Origin: Actinacidiphila guanduensis
GTDB lineage: Bacteria > Actinomycetota > Actinomycetes > Streptomycetales > Streptomycetaceae
Assembly: GCF_900103985.1 (NCBI RefSeq)
Contig: NZ_FNIE01000009.1
Coordinates: forward strand, 124,001 to 188,000
Direction: 5' to 3'
Length of the DNA: 64,000 bases
In this document: in pieces, positions 34,716 to 42,753 of the stretch
Numbering within the stretch: position 1 is the stretch's first letter
How the letters are laid out: each line of letters opens with the position of its first letter
The notes under the pieces: model-generated
What the model was told of the DNA's origin: nothing
What the model saw: the letters and a program-made list of their open reading frames with translations, nothing else
Database searches by the model: none
Translations under genes and position numbers: made by a program

Positions 34716-35618
34716 GTGTCTGACCCCAACGTGCACGATGCCGACGTTGCCCACGCTGCCGACGAGACCGTGGCGGACGAGGACTCCGCGCAGGACATCG
34801 TCGAGGCGGCCGACGGCGACATCGACCAGGCCGCGGCGGCCGACCTGGCCGCAGGCGAGCCCGCGGAGCACGAGGCCGTGCACGCCGAGGACGCTGCTGA
34901 AGACGCTGAGGACACCGAGGGCTCCCAGGACGCCGAGGACGCCGACGGCTCGGACGAGCCTTCCGACGCGGCCGGTGACGAGGCCGAGGAGGAGCCCGGC
35001 GAGGTCGTGGACCCCGTGGCGGCCTTCCGCGAGGAGCTGCGCACGCTGCCCGGCGAGTGGTACGTGATCCACACCTACGCCGGCTACGAGAACCGGGTGA
35101 AGTCCAACCTGGAGCAGCGCGCCGTCTCGCTCAACGTCGAGGAGTACATCTACCAGGCCGAGGTGCCGCAGGAAGAGGTCGTCCAGATCAAGAACGGCGA
35201 CCGCAAGACGATCCGGCAGAACAAGCTCCCCGGCTACGTGCTGGTCCGCATGGACCTGACCAACGAGTCGTGGGGCGTGGTCCGCAACACGCCGGGCGTC
35301 ACCGGATTCGTCGGCAACGCCTACGACCCGTACCCGCTGACGCTGGACGAGATCGTCAAGATGCTCGCCCCCGAGGTGGAGGCCGCGGCCGAGGCCGCCG
35401 CGATCGCTGAGGGCACGGCCCAGCCGCGCAAGGTCGAGGTCCAGGTCCTGGACTTCGAGGTCGGCGACTCGGTCACCGTCACCGACGGCCCCTTCGCCAC
35501 CCTGCAGGCCACGATCAACGAGATCAACGCGGACTCCAAGAAGGTCAAGGGCCTGGTGGAGATCTTCGGCCGCGAGACCCCGGTCGAGCTGAGCTTCGAC
35601 CAGATCCAGAAGAACTGA
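34716..35618 (+). CDS. nusG: Transcription termination/antitermination factor NusG
   Basis: 300 residues. About the first 105 are an Asp/Glu/Ala-rich disordered extension, typical in length for streptomycetes. The NGN domain then starts [24 protein letters not shown] and includes [13 protein letters not shown] and [13 protein letters not shown]. The KOW domain is [53 protein letters not shown] start. It couples RNA polymerase to Rho and ribosomes. A strong terminator follows at 35661-35705. Confidence 0.97.
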   Translation: MSDPNVHDADVAHAADETVADEDSAQDIVEAADGDIDQAAAADLAAGEPAEHEAVHAEDAAEDAEDTEGSQDAEDADGSDEPSDAAGDEAEEEPGEVVDPVAAFREELRTLPGEWYVIHTYAGYENRVKSNLEQRAVSLNVEEYIYQAEVPQEEVVQIKNGDRKTIRQNKLPGYVLVRMDLTNESWGVVRNTPGVTGFVGNAYDPYPLTLDEIVKMLAPEVEAAAEAAAIAEGTAQPRKVEVQVLDFEVGDSVTVTDGPFATLQATINEINADSKKVKGLVEIFGRETPVELSFDQIQKN

Positions 35619-35660
35619 GCTTTCCCCGGGCTTCCGGGGAGCGCTGCACCATTCGTTTGC

Positions 35661-35705
35661 GAAGGGCCCCTGCCCGGCGAGCTTGTCGCCGGGCAGGGGC
35701 CCTTC
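35661..35705 (+). terminator. nusG terminator
   Basis: Perfect 20 bp stem (35661-35680 with 35686-35705) and 5-base loop GCTTG; begins GAAGGGCCCCTGCCCGGCGA. No T-run. Confidence 0.95.
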
Positions 35706-35747
35706 GGTGTGGGGGGAGCGGGGTGGCCGTAGGGGGCCGGGCAGGGG

Positions 35748-36542
35748 TCAGGCGTCGGCGTTCAGGACGGGGTAGTAGCCGGCGGAGTGGCCCGTGGCGG
35801 TGGGGTGGTAGGACTCCCAGCTCGGCGAGACGACCAGGGAGTGCAGGTAGTCGTCACCCGAGCAGAGCTCGTGGCCCTTGAAGGTGGAGCGGACGTCGCC
35901 GAAGGTGAAGCCGTGCGCGGCGGCGCGGGCGGCCGTGGTGGTGTCGAGTACGTCGGCGGCCTCGTCGATCTTCGCGTGCTTGGTGGAGTCCAGCCCGATG
36001 CAGAAGACGTTGAGGGTGTACATGTCGGGGTAACCCAGCACCACGACATGGGCGTTGGGCGCCTTGGCGTGGATGGCGTTGTACACCGCGTCGAGCTTGG
36101 CGGGCAGCGTGTTGCGGACGTAGTTCTCCGCAGTGTTGACGCGGTTGACGCAGTCGGAGTCGGAGCCGGTCACGCAGGTGGTCATGACGTCGGAGAAGCC
36201 CGCGTCGTTGCCGCCGATGGTGATGGAGACCAGGCCGGTGGAGGAGTTCAGCGGGCCCAGCTGGTTGTTGATCACGTCCGTGGTGACCGCGCCCGAGCAG
36301 GCGGTGTCGGAGAAGCTGGACGGCGAGTGGGCGTTCTTCCACAGGTAGGGGTACGCGCTGAAGCTGCGGTGGCAGTCGCCGCTGGAGCTGTCGTAGTTGC
36401 CGGCGCCGTTCCCGGCCGAGTACGAGTCGCCGAGGGCCACGTACGCGGGGGCGGCCGCCTGCGCCGGGCCGGACAGGCCGAGGGAGAGGCCGATCGCGAG
36501 GATCGCCGTGCCGATCGCCGCGAAGGACTTGGTCAGTCTCAA
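35748..36542 (-). CDS. Secreted SGNH/GDSL lipase
   Basis: 264-residue extracellular esterase/lipase. Signal peptide LRLTKSFAAIGTAILAIGLSLG then AQAAAPAYV, cleavage near residue 29-31. Catalytic block I GDSYSAGNG (Ser about 40), block III GGNDAGF, block V SYHPTATGH with the catalytic His; six or more Cys, as in Streptomyces rimosus-type lipases. I placed the start at TTG 36540-36542 because AGGAGG lies five bases upstream and the signal peptide begins there; the frame extends to 36581 without support. A 20 bp palindrome lies 30 bases upstream. Confidence 0.92.
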   Translation of the reverse strand: MRLTKSFAAIGTAILAIGLSLGLSGPAQAAAPAYVALGDSYSAGNGAGNYDSSSGDCHRSFSAYPYLWKNAHSPSSFSDTACSGAVTTDVINNQLGPLNSSTGLVSITIGGNDAGFSDVMTTCVTGSDSDCVNRVNTAENYVRNTLPAKLDAVYNAIHAKAPNAHVVVLGYPDMYTLNVFCIGLDSTKHAKIDEAADVLDTTTAARAAAHGFTFGDVRSTFKGHELCSGDDYLHSLVVSPSWESYHPTATGHSAGYYPVLNADA

Positions 36543-36571
36543 CTGAACCTCCTGGGGGGCAGGATCACTGC

Positions 36572-36591
36572 TTGCTACCACTTGGTAGCAA
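36572..36591 (-). promoter_or_regulatory. Palindromic operator upstream of the lipase
   Basis: TTGCTACCA-CT-TGGTAGCAA: perfect 9+9 inverted repeat with a 2 bp centre. Regulator unknown; no obvious cognate regulator gene is adjacent. Confidence 0.7.
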
Positions 36592-36797
36592 GGAGAACCG
36601 GCCCCTGGGAAGTGTTCATGCCAATAATTCTTCCCGCGTAGACCGCGATTTTGCTGCGCGTCAGCGGGAGTTGAAGGTTTGCCCCTGGGGGGAACGTGGG
36701 TAGCCCGGCGGTTCCTGTGGGGCGGTTGTGAAGGTGCGCGCGGGGTGCGTGCGAGACCGGGGAGGGGCGCGGGAGGGGGTGTGGGGGCGCGAACTCC
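36592..36797. other. Intergenic, no gene seen
   Basis: 206 bases between the lipase upstream region and the Cys-rich hypothetical gene. AT-richer at the left (GCCAATAATTCTTCCCGC), which may hold the lipase promoter; nothing else recognised. Confidence 0.4.
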
Positions 36798-37499
36798 CTA
36801 GGAGCAGCGGGTGAGTTCGAGCACGGCCTGCGAGGCGAGAAACCAAGGGGCGCCGGGGCTGCCGTAGGGGAGGTACGCGTCCTCGGAGGCGATCAGGGTG
36901 CCGTCGGCGCCGGGGGTGCAGAAGCCACCGAAGACGCCCCAGACGCGGGGCTTGCGGGAGCGGACGAGGGCCGGCCTCCTCAGGTGGGGGCAGTGGCGCA
37001 CGGCGAGGTCGGCGCAGGGGCGGCAGATCGGGGGCTTGGTGGTGAGCAGGCCCTCGCTGTTGCCGTGCGGGGTACGGCTGTTGGGCTCCGGTGCGGGCCC
37101 GTCCTGCTCGGCCTGCTCGTGTGCCGGCAGCAGGAAGAGCCAGCCGCGCGAGGTGCGGTCGGCGGGCCCGCCGCAGACCTGGCAGCGCAGCCCGAGGACG
37201 GCGGCGCGCTGCCGGACGGTGTGCATGGCGCGGTAGTCGGGCCGCCCGGCGCCGGGCCGGTCGGGTACGCGGGCCCACAGGATGCCGTGCCGGTCGCGGT
37301 CCTGGGTCACCTCGTCCTCGTACGCGAGCCGCCCCCGCCGTACGCACAGCCCGGCGACGGAGGTGGCCTCGCCGCTCCACGCCACGGCGAACGGCACCGG
37401 CAGCCCTTTGGGCCCCCAGGTCAACGGCTGCGCCCGCGCGGGTGATTGGGGGGTGGGCTGCTGCGTGCGTACGGAGGGTGCGGCGGGGAGTCCGGGCAT
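36798..37499 (-). CDS. Hypothetical protein with paired cysteines
   Basis: 233 residues, not assigned to a named family. GLRCQVCGGPADRTSRGWLFLLP and PPICRPCADLAVRHCPHL give CxxC ... CxxC plus further C/H, as in a structural zinc site (about residues 105-170). In streptomycetes similar proteins are frequent beside DUF5753/DUF397 regulator pairs, as here (divergent, 223 bases between starts). No signal peptide or membrane segment. The start ATG 37497-37499 is uncertain; a later start near VPFAVAWSG would remove a Pro-rich lead. Confidence 0.8.
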   Translation of the reverse strand: MPGLPAAPSVRTQQPTPQSPARAQPLTWGPKGLPVPFAVAWSGEATSVAGLCVRRGRLAYEDEVTQDRDRHGILWARVPDRPGAGRPDYRAMHTVRQRAAVLGLRCQVCGGPADRTSRGWLFLLPAHEQAEQDGPAPEPNSRTPHGNSEGLLTTKPPICRPCADLAVRHCPHLRRPALVRSRKPRVWGVFGGFCTPGADGTLIASEDAYLPYGSPGAPWFLASQAVLELTRCS

Positions 37500-37722
37500 G
37501 GCGAAGCGTCCCTTCGGGCGGGGGTTCTGTTGGGCCGGACCTGGCGGACCGACCCGTTCAGCGTGGCTGCCTGGGTGGCTCGGGTGCTATGGAATCTGAA
37601 AAAGTCAGTGAGAGTGGCATATGCGACGGCATAGACTCTCGGTGACAAGGCGGGGACTCTCCGGTAATCGGTTGGTACCGAGGCACCGGAGCCCTACTCT
37701 CGACACCCGGGGAGGGCAACTC

Positions 37723-38589
37723 ATGGCGGCACCGACCGGACCCACGGTCCGTCGCATGCAACTCGGCGGAGAGCTGCGGCGGTTGCGTGAGCGGGCCCAG
37801 CTGACACTGGCGGAGGCGGTCGACGGCCTCGACTTCTCGATCTCCAAGCTCTACCGCGTGGAGAACGGCCTGACCGGGCTGAAGTCGGCCTCGGAACTGC
37901 GCAGCCTCCTGGATCGCTACGGCGTGACCGACGAGGACGACCTCGAATTCCTCGCCGAGATCCATCGCGACTCGCTCAATCGTGGCTGGTGGTCGCAGTA
38001 CCGCAGCACGATGCCGTCCGGCATGGCGATGTACGTGGGGCTGGAGAGTGGCGCCCGCGCGATCAGGGCGTGGCACCCGAGCGTGATCTTCTCGCTGCTC
38101 CAGACCGAGGCGTATGTCCGCGAGATGCTCCAGACGTCCAAGGCCGTCGAGGAGAGCACCACCGAGTTCATCGAGCGGACGATCCAGCTGCGCATGGAGC
38201 GCAAGGAGCAGCTGATCCGCAAGCAGAAGGGGGCGGAGCTGTGGGCGATCCTGGACGAAGCCGCCCTGCGCAAGACGGTCGGTGGACCCGACGTGATGCG
38301 CGGGCAGTACGAGGAGATCATCCGCCTGGCGAAACTCGATAACGTGACCGTTCAGATCCTGCCGCTGGCCAGCGCGACGTACCGGTGCATCACCAACTTC
38401 ACGCTGCTGGAGTTCGGCGATCCTCAGCTGACGGTCGTCCAGACCGACATGCCCGAGGGTGGATCGAACGTCAGCGACAAGGACACCACGATCTGGGCGT
38501 TCAACCGCCGGTTCGACGCCCTCCGCGCGGGCGCTCTCGCCCCGGGGGAGACCCCGACCTTTCTGCACCGACTAGCCGGAGAGATCTGA
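37723..38589 (+). CDS. XRE-family regulator with DUF5753 (Scr1-type) domain
   Basis: 288 residues. The N-terminal HTH_31 region is LGGELRRLRERAQLTLAEAVDGLDFSISKLYRVENGLTGLKSASELRSLLDRYGV (about 15-75); the DUF5753 domain follows (WWSQYRSTMPSGMAMYVGLESGARAIRAWHPSVIFSLLQTEAYVREML to the end). GGGGAGGG precedes ATG 37723. The DUF397 gene follows five bases after. Such pairs are the most numerous regulator modules in Streptomyces (relatives of WhiJ/BldB and of Scr1/Scr2, reported to behave like toxin-antitoxin pairs). Confidence 0.94.
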   Translation: MAAPTGPTVRRMQLGGELRRLRERAQLTLAEAVDGLDFSISKLYRVENGLTGLKSASELRSLLDRYGVTDEDDLEFLAEIHRDSLNRGWWSQYRSTMPSGMAMYVGLESGARAIRAWHPSVIFSLLQTEAYVREMLQTSKAVEESTTEFIERTIQLRMERKEQLIRKQKGAELWAILDEAALRKTVGGPDVMRGQYEEIIRLAKLDNVTVQILPLASATYRCITNFTLLEFGDPQLTVVQTDMPEGGSNVSDKDTTIWAFNRRFDALRAGALAPGETPTFLHRLAGEI

Positions 38590-38594
38590 TCCGC

Positions 38595-38819
38595 ATGACC
38601 TACCGCACGGCAGCCGACCTCGCCCCCGAGAGCGCCTGGTTCAAGTCCTCGTTCAGCGGGGACACCGGCAACAACTGCATAGAGGTCGCCGCTCTTGGCT
38701 CGACCGGCGAGGTCGCCGTCCGCGATTCGAAGGACCCCTCGGGTCCGGCGCTGCTCTTCCCGGCCGACGCGTTCGCCGGGTTCGTGCGGGCCGTCCGTGA
38801 GGGTCGCTTCGGCGGCTGA
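38595..38819 (+). CDS. DUF397 domain-containing small protein
   Basis: 74-residue DUF397 protein: ESAWFKSSFSGDTGNNCIEVA, VAVRDSKDPSGPALLFPADAFAGFV. Companion of the preceding DUF5753 regulator, five bases between stop and ATG. Family members are small effector proteins that antagonise or partner with the XRE protein. The only other DUF397-type sequence expected near such genes was not seen. Confidence 0.95.
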   Translation: MTYRTAADLAPESAWFKSSFSGDTGNNCIEVAALGSTGEVAVRDSKDPSGPALLFPADAFAGFVRAVREGRFGG

Positions 38820-38845
38820 GCGAGGAGCGCGCTCGGTGGTGCGGG

Positions 38846-39031
38846 TCAGTTGTGGAAGGGGCCGCCGCCCATCGGGCCCATCGGGGTGCGGGTGTGGTTG
38901 ATCGGCAGGCCCGAGTCCCGCTCCGGTGCGCCCCGGCGGTGGGCGCCCGGGTCCGCGTACTTCGCCAGCCGGCGCCGCTGCGACATCATGTCCAGCAGCC
39001 GGCTGCCCTTCCGCGAAAGCCAATCCCTCAT
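38846..39031 (-). CDS. Small basic hypothetical protein
   Basis: 61 residues from ATG 39029-39031: MRDWLSRKGSRLLDMMSQRRRLAKYADPG then a Pro/Gly-rich end TPMGPMGGGPFHN. A G-rich ribosome site (GGGGGG) lies six bases upstream. Not recognised. Convergent with the DUF397 gene. Could be a genuine small protein or a chance frame. Confidence 0.45.
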   Translation of the reverse strand: MRDWLSRKGSRLLDMMSQRRRLAKYADPGAHRRGAPERDSGLPINHTRTPMGPMGGGPFHN

Positions 39032-39241
39032 CGCAACCCCCCAAGTGCGGTCGTGCCTCGTACTGCCAGTGTGCGCCGCCCCGCCCCCCGTCAACCCCCC
39101 TCTGAGCAGAACTTGAGCCCCGGCCCTGGCGTGTATTCAGTCGGCCGCGTGTGGGGGTGAGGCTGTGCAGTGTCGGTGGGGTGCGGCATGGTGGGGCCAC
39201 GGAGTTCCCGATGCGGCGGTGGTGCGAGGAGGATGAGCGGT

Positions 39242-39604
39242 ATGACGAGCGACGATGTGTGGCCGGGTGCCGTTCGGCAGGCGGCCGAGGAACTGGGGTA
39301 CCGCGGCGCGGACGTGCCGAGGACGGTTGCCGGGATTCTGGGTGCCTTGCACGCCAAGCGGCGTGACGCATTCCACGCGGACCTGGCCGCGCTCTCCCAC
39401 GGCATCGCGTTCGAGGTCTTCCTGGACCAGTGGTGGACCCAGGCCGTGGTCGATGCAGCGCCCGACGAACACGCGCGAGAGGCCGCCTTGGAATTCGCGG
39501 ACCTGGCTGTCGCCTACCGGATCAGCGCAGGCGATGGCCCGACGCTGTCCACCGCCGAAGTCGAGCAGATGATCGGCCTGCACCTCTCCGCGGGGGCGCA
39601 GTGA
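39242..39604 (+). CDS. Probable antitoxin partner of a RelE-like toxin
   Basis: 120 residues; not a recognised family. The first part (VWPGAVRQAAEELGYRGADVPRTVAGILGALHAKRRDAFHADLAAL) is helical, the second (FEVFLDQWWTQAVVDAAPDEHAREAALEFADLAVAYRIS, then LSTAEVEQMIGLHL) acidic. It overlaps by four bases (GTGA) the downstream RelE-type gene, the normal antitoxin-toxin arrangement. ATG 39242 has GGAGG nine bases upstream; ATG 39233 is directly against the ribosome site. Longer than typical RelB antitoxins (about 80-90 aa). Confidence 0.75.
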   Translation: MTSDDVWPGAVRQAAEELGYRGADVPRTVAGILGALHAKRRDAFHADLAALSHGIAFEVFLDQWWTQAVVDAAPDEHAREAALEFADLAVAYRISAGDGPTLSTAEVEQMIGLHLSAGAQ

Positions 39605-39858
39605 GGTACACGCTCATCTGGGAGCCGACCGCTCTGGAAGCCCTCAAGCGCTTACGCCAGCGCGACGGTGACCGAGTACGCCCCCTGGTGCGGGCGATCA
39701 ACAATCTGGCAGCCGATCCGGAGCCGGCGGAGAGCAGCAAACTTGGCGCGACGAACAAGCGGCGCCTGCGCATCGGCGTATACAGGGCGTTGTACGAGAT
39801 CGACGGTGACCGGGTCGCCGTCAAGGTGCTCACTGTCGGGAGTGCGCCACAGCGCTGA
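39601..39858 (+). CDS. RelE/ParE-type toxin
   Basis: 85-residue RelE-fold protein: RYTLIWEPTALEALKRLRQRDGDRVRPLVRAINNLAADPEP, then SKLGATNKRRLRIGVYRALYEIDGDRVAVKVLTVGS. The basic core (RRLRIGVYRALYEI) matches the RelE mRNA interferase strand order. GTG start overlaps the upstream gene's stop. Ribosome-dependent mRNA cleavage is the family activity; it is not shown here. Confidence 0.88.
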   Translation: MRYTLIWEPTALEALKRLRQRDGDRVRPLVRAINNLAADPEPAESSKLGATNKRRLRIGVYRALYEIDGDRVAVKVLTVGSAPQR

Positions 39859-40037
39859 CCCCTGCCCGTAAGGGGCCGGGTCGGCGGCTCTGCGGCTGAG
39901 GGCACCGGGGGTGCGGGCGGGCGTCGGGTGGCGGCCGGGGAGGACGGCGATTTCGGGGGCGGGGGGCTTACCCGCTATCGTGGGGCGGTATGCCTGCTCG
40001 CAGGCATGGACACTCTCAACAAGACCCGGAGAGAGCA
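39859..40037 (+). promoter_or_regulatory. rplK leader region with hairpin
   Basis: 179-base gap. ATGCCTGC (39990-39997) pairs with GCAGGCAT (40000-40007) around a 2-base centre; TATCGT (39976-39981) upstream fits a -10, which would put the hairpin at the 5' end of the rplKA mRNA. L1 autoregulates the rplKA leader in many bacteria; whether this hairpin is the site is untested. Confidence 0.45.
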
Positions 40038-40472
40038 ATGCCTCCCAAGAAGAAGAAGGTCACGGGGCTGATCAAGCTCCAGATCAACGCCGGTGCGGCC
40101 AACCCGGCACCGCCGGTCGGCCCCGCGCTGGGCCAGCACGGCGTGAACATCATGGAGTTCTGCAAGGCGTACAACGCGGCCACCGAGTCGCAGCGCGGCA
40201 TGGTGATCCCGGTGGAGATCACGGTCTACGAGGACCGCACCTTCACCTTCATCACCAAGACCCCGCCGGCCGCCAAGCTGATCCTCAAGGCCGCGGGCGT
40301 GGACAAGGGCTCCGGCGAGCCGCACAAGACGAAGGTCGCCAAGCTCACCCGCGACCAGGTCCGTGAGATCGCCACCACGAAGCTCCCCGACCTCAACGCC
40401 AACGACCTGGACGCCGCCGAGAAGATCATCGCCGGCACCGCCCGCTCGATGGGCATCACGGTCGAGGGCTGA
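40038..40472 (+). CDS. rplK: 50S ribosomal protein L11
   Basis: 144-residue L11, normal length. [49 protein letters not shown] is the N-terminal domain (thiostrepton/GTPase-centre contact, prolines intact), followed by the rRNA-binding C-terminal domain with [29 protein letters not shown] lies before ATG 40038. In Streptomyces L11 is also needed for RelA activation. Confidence 0.98.
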
Positions 40473-40649
40473 CGCCCGGAGCGAGTGAGCAGGAAGGCCT
40501 CGTGAAGGAATGCGAGGGCTGACGCTCGCAGTACCCCCGTACGACCTGTACGACCCGCGTCGGTCGGTGGCGTTGGCCCGCTGCCCCGGCGCCCGTGGGA
40601 GGGCCTGCTCGGCCCGCACCACGACTCCCACCATCCCCAGGAGATTCCC

Positions 40650-41375
40650 ATGAGCAAGCGCAGCAAGTCCCTTCGCGCTGCGGACGCCAAGATCGACCGG
40701 GAGCGCCTGTACGCGCCCCTGGAGGCCGTCCGCCTCGCCAAGGAGACCTCGTCCGCCAAGTTCGACTCGACCGTCGAGGTCGCCTTCCGGCTGGGTGTCG
40801 ACCCCCGCAAGGCCGACCAGATGGTCCGCGGCACCGTGAACCTCCCGCACGGCACCGGCAAGACCGCCCGGGTCCTGGTCTTCGCGACCGGTGACCGTGC
40901 TGCGGCCGCGGAAGCCGCGGGCGCCGACATCGTCGGCTCCGACGAACTGATCGACGAGGTGGCCAAGGGCCGGCTGGACTTCGACGCCGTCGTCGCCACC
41001 CCGGACCTGATGGGCAAGGTCGGCCGCCTCGGCCGCGTGCTCGGTCCCCGCGGCCTGATGCCGAACCCGAAGACCGGCACCGTCACGCCCGACGTGGCCA
41101 AGGCGGTCACGGACATCAAGGGCGGCAAGATCGAGTTCCGCGTCGACAAGCACTCGAACCTGCACTTCATCATCGGCAAGGTGTCCTTCGACGACGCCCA
41201 GCTGGTGGAGAACTACGCCGCGGCCCTCGACGAGGTCCTGCGCCTGAAGCCGTCCGCGGCCAAGGGCCGGTACGTCAAGAAGGCCGCCTTCTCCACCACG
41301 ATGGGCCCCGGCATCCCGGTCGACCCGAACCGCACCCGCAACCTCCTCGTCGAGGAGGACCCGGCCGCGGTCTGA
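40650..41375 (+). CDS. rplA: 50S ribosomal protein L1
   Basis: 241-residue L1. Signature [21 protein letters not shown] (about residues 130-150) and rRNA-binding ends present. Lies 177 bases after rplK, a gap containing short inverted repeats (for example GTGGGAG with CTCCCAC, about 40596-40633) and a partial copy of the rplK 3' end (GCGAGGGCTGACGC, about 40514). AGGAG precedes ATG 40650. Confidence 0.98.
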   Translation: MSKRSKSLRAADAKIDRERLYAPLEAVRLAKETSSAKFDSTVEVAFRLGVDPRKADQMVRGTVNLPHGTGKTARVLVFATGDRAAAAEAAGADIVGSDELIDEVAKGRLDFDAVVATPDLMGKVGRLGRVLGPRGLMPNPKTGTVTPDVAKAVTDIKGGKIEFRVDKHSNLHFIIGKVSFDDAQLVENYAAALDEVLRLKPSAAKGRYVKKAAFSTTMGPGIPVDPNRTRNLLVEEDPAAV

Positions 41376-41411
41376 CCCGCACCGGCAGCCCGCCAGGGCA
41401 GCAGCACCCCA

Positions 41412-41458
41412 CGGGCGCCCCGCGCCTCCCGGTCCACACCGGGAGCACGGGGCGCCCG
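41412..41458 (+). terminator. rplKA terminator
   Basis: CGGGCGCCCCG (41412-41422) pairs with CGGGGCGCCCG (41448-41458); an inner stem CTCCCGGT/ACCGGGAG closes a CCAC loop. Confidence 0.9.
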
Positions 41459-41608
41459 CGCGCGTACGGCCGCCGTCTCCCAGGCGGCCGCGGCCGGTCC
41501 GAAGCACGCGGTCGGCCCGGGGTTACGCCGCCGGCCCTGGAAAACCGTTCGCGGAGCGTTCGCCCGGCCCGGTTAAGGTGTCCCGGCACATCGAACCCGG
41601 GGGGACCC

Positions 41609-42601
41609 ATGACGGCGATCAACCGCGCGCGCGTAAGCAGGAGTTGGCCGGTAGGAAGCGGCAGCCGACCGGCACGGACCGGACGCGGCCCCGTACGCGG
41701 CGGCACCGCGCCCGCACAGGGCGCCCGCAGCCCCGTACGAAGCAGCGCCGCCCTCACCGCCACCGCTCTGCTGGGCCTCGTCCTGTCCGCGTGCGGGGGC
41801 GTCCCCTCCGGCGGCACCCACGCCTCCGGCACCCTCGACACCCTCCTCGCCGTCCGCACGCACGCCACCGCCGCCCACTCCGCCCGCGTCAGCGTCACGG
41901 TCACCGACGGCACGCGCCTGAGCGAGACCGGCACCGGCGTCCGCGACTGGTCGCACGGCATCCACCAGGCCATGACGCTGCACATCACCGGCGGCACCCA
42001 GACCGCGGCGCTGCGGGCGCAGGGCCGCACCACGCTGGTGGTCCGCTATCTGCCGGACACGCTCTACTCCGACCAGGGCGCCCGGACGGCCGCGCGCCTG
42101 GGCGGCCTGCGCTGGTTCGCGTACAGCTACGCCCTGCTGGCGCAGCTCACGAAGCCGGGCGGTGGTTCCGGGGTGCCCCTGGACGCCCAGGACGACGACA
42201 CCAGCCCGGCGCAGTCCGTCAGCGTGCTGCTGGCCGCGCCTCAGGTCAGGCGGGTCGGCGAGGGCACGGTCGACGGAAGTCGGGCCGTCCACTACCGGGG
42301 CGCGGTCGCCGCCGGGAGTCTCACCGGGCGGCTCCACCCGGGCCTGACCGCGGCGCAGACCGCGGCGATCAGGGCGAACCTCGTCCGGCAGGGCATCACC
42401 ACCCAGACCGTGGACCTGTGGGTGTCCGCGGACGGCCTGCCGCTGCGCACGACCACCACGGCCGCGAGCGACCACGGCACGGTCACCCGCACGGTGACCT
42501 ACTCCGACTACGGGCTCCCCGTCCACGTCGAGGCCCCGCCCGCCGCCGAGACCTACGTCGTCAAACCACCGGCCGCGAAGCCGGCGCAGCCCGCCGCCTG
42601 A
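41609..42601 (+). CDS. LppX/LprG-like lipoprotein (first of two paralogues)
   Basis: 330 residues. A 45-residue basic, Arg-rich lead is followed by a signal segment SSAALTATALLGLVLSACGG with lipobox LSAC; the start may therefore be later than ATG 41609. The mature part has the streptomycete lipoprotein pattern AAHSARVSVTVTDG ... DWSHGIHQAMTLHI ... VRYLPDTLYSDQG ... VDLWVSADGLPLRTTTT ... VTYSDYGLPVHVEAPP, a beta-rich half-barrel fold like LppX/LprAFG. Two such genes between rplA and rplJ are conserved in streptomycetes; the function is unknown, possibly envelope lipid or ligand carriage. Confidence 0.88.
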   Translation: MTAINRARVSRSWPVGSGSRPARTGRGPVRGGTAPAQGARSPVRSSAALTATALLGLVLSACGGVPSGGTHASGTLDTLLAVRTHATAAHSARVSVTVTDGTRLSETGTGVRDWSHGIHQAMTLHITGGTQTAALRAQGRTTLVVRYLPDTLYSDQGARTAARLGGLRWFAYSYALLAQLTKPGGGSGVPLDAQDDDTSPAQSVSVLLAAPQVRRVGEGTVDGSRAVHYRGAVAAGSLTGRLHPGLTAAQTAAIRANLVRQGITTQTVDLWVSADGLPLRTTTTAASDHGTVTRTVTYSDYGLPVHVEAPPAAETYVVKPPAAKPAQPAA

Positions 42602-42753
42602 GCGCCACCAGCGTGCCGCGTGGCCGGGCCGGCCCCGACGGCGGGCCGACGGCCACCCCGGCACGGGCGTCGCCGCAGGGGCGCGCTACCGTCGGTCCCT
42701 TCACGTATCGGGCGGGGCCGTGGGAGGCGCCCGCCCTGGGGGGAGGGGTTCCC

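Noticed and set aside
36661-37380. Alternative minus-strand frame over the Cys-rich gene
   Set aside because: Arg/Pro-rich shadow; the frame at 36798-37499 has the CxxC pattern and ordinary composition.
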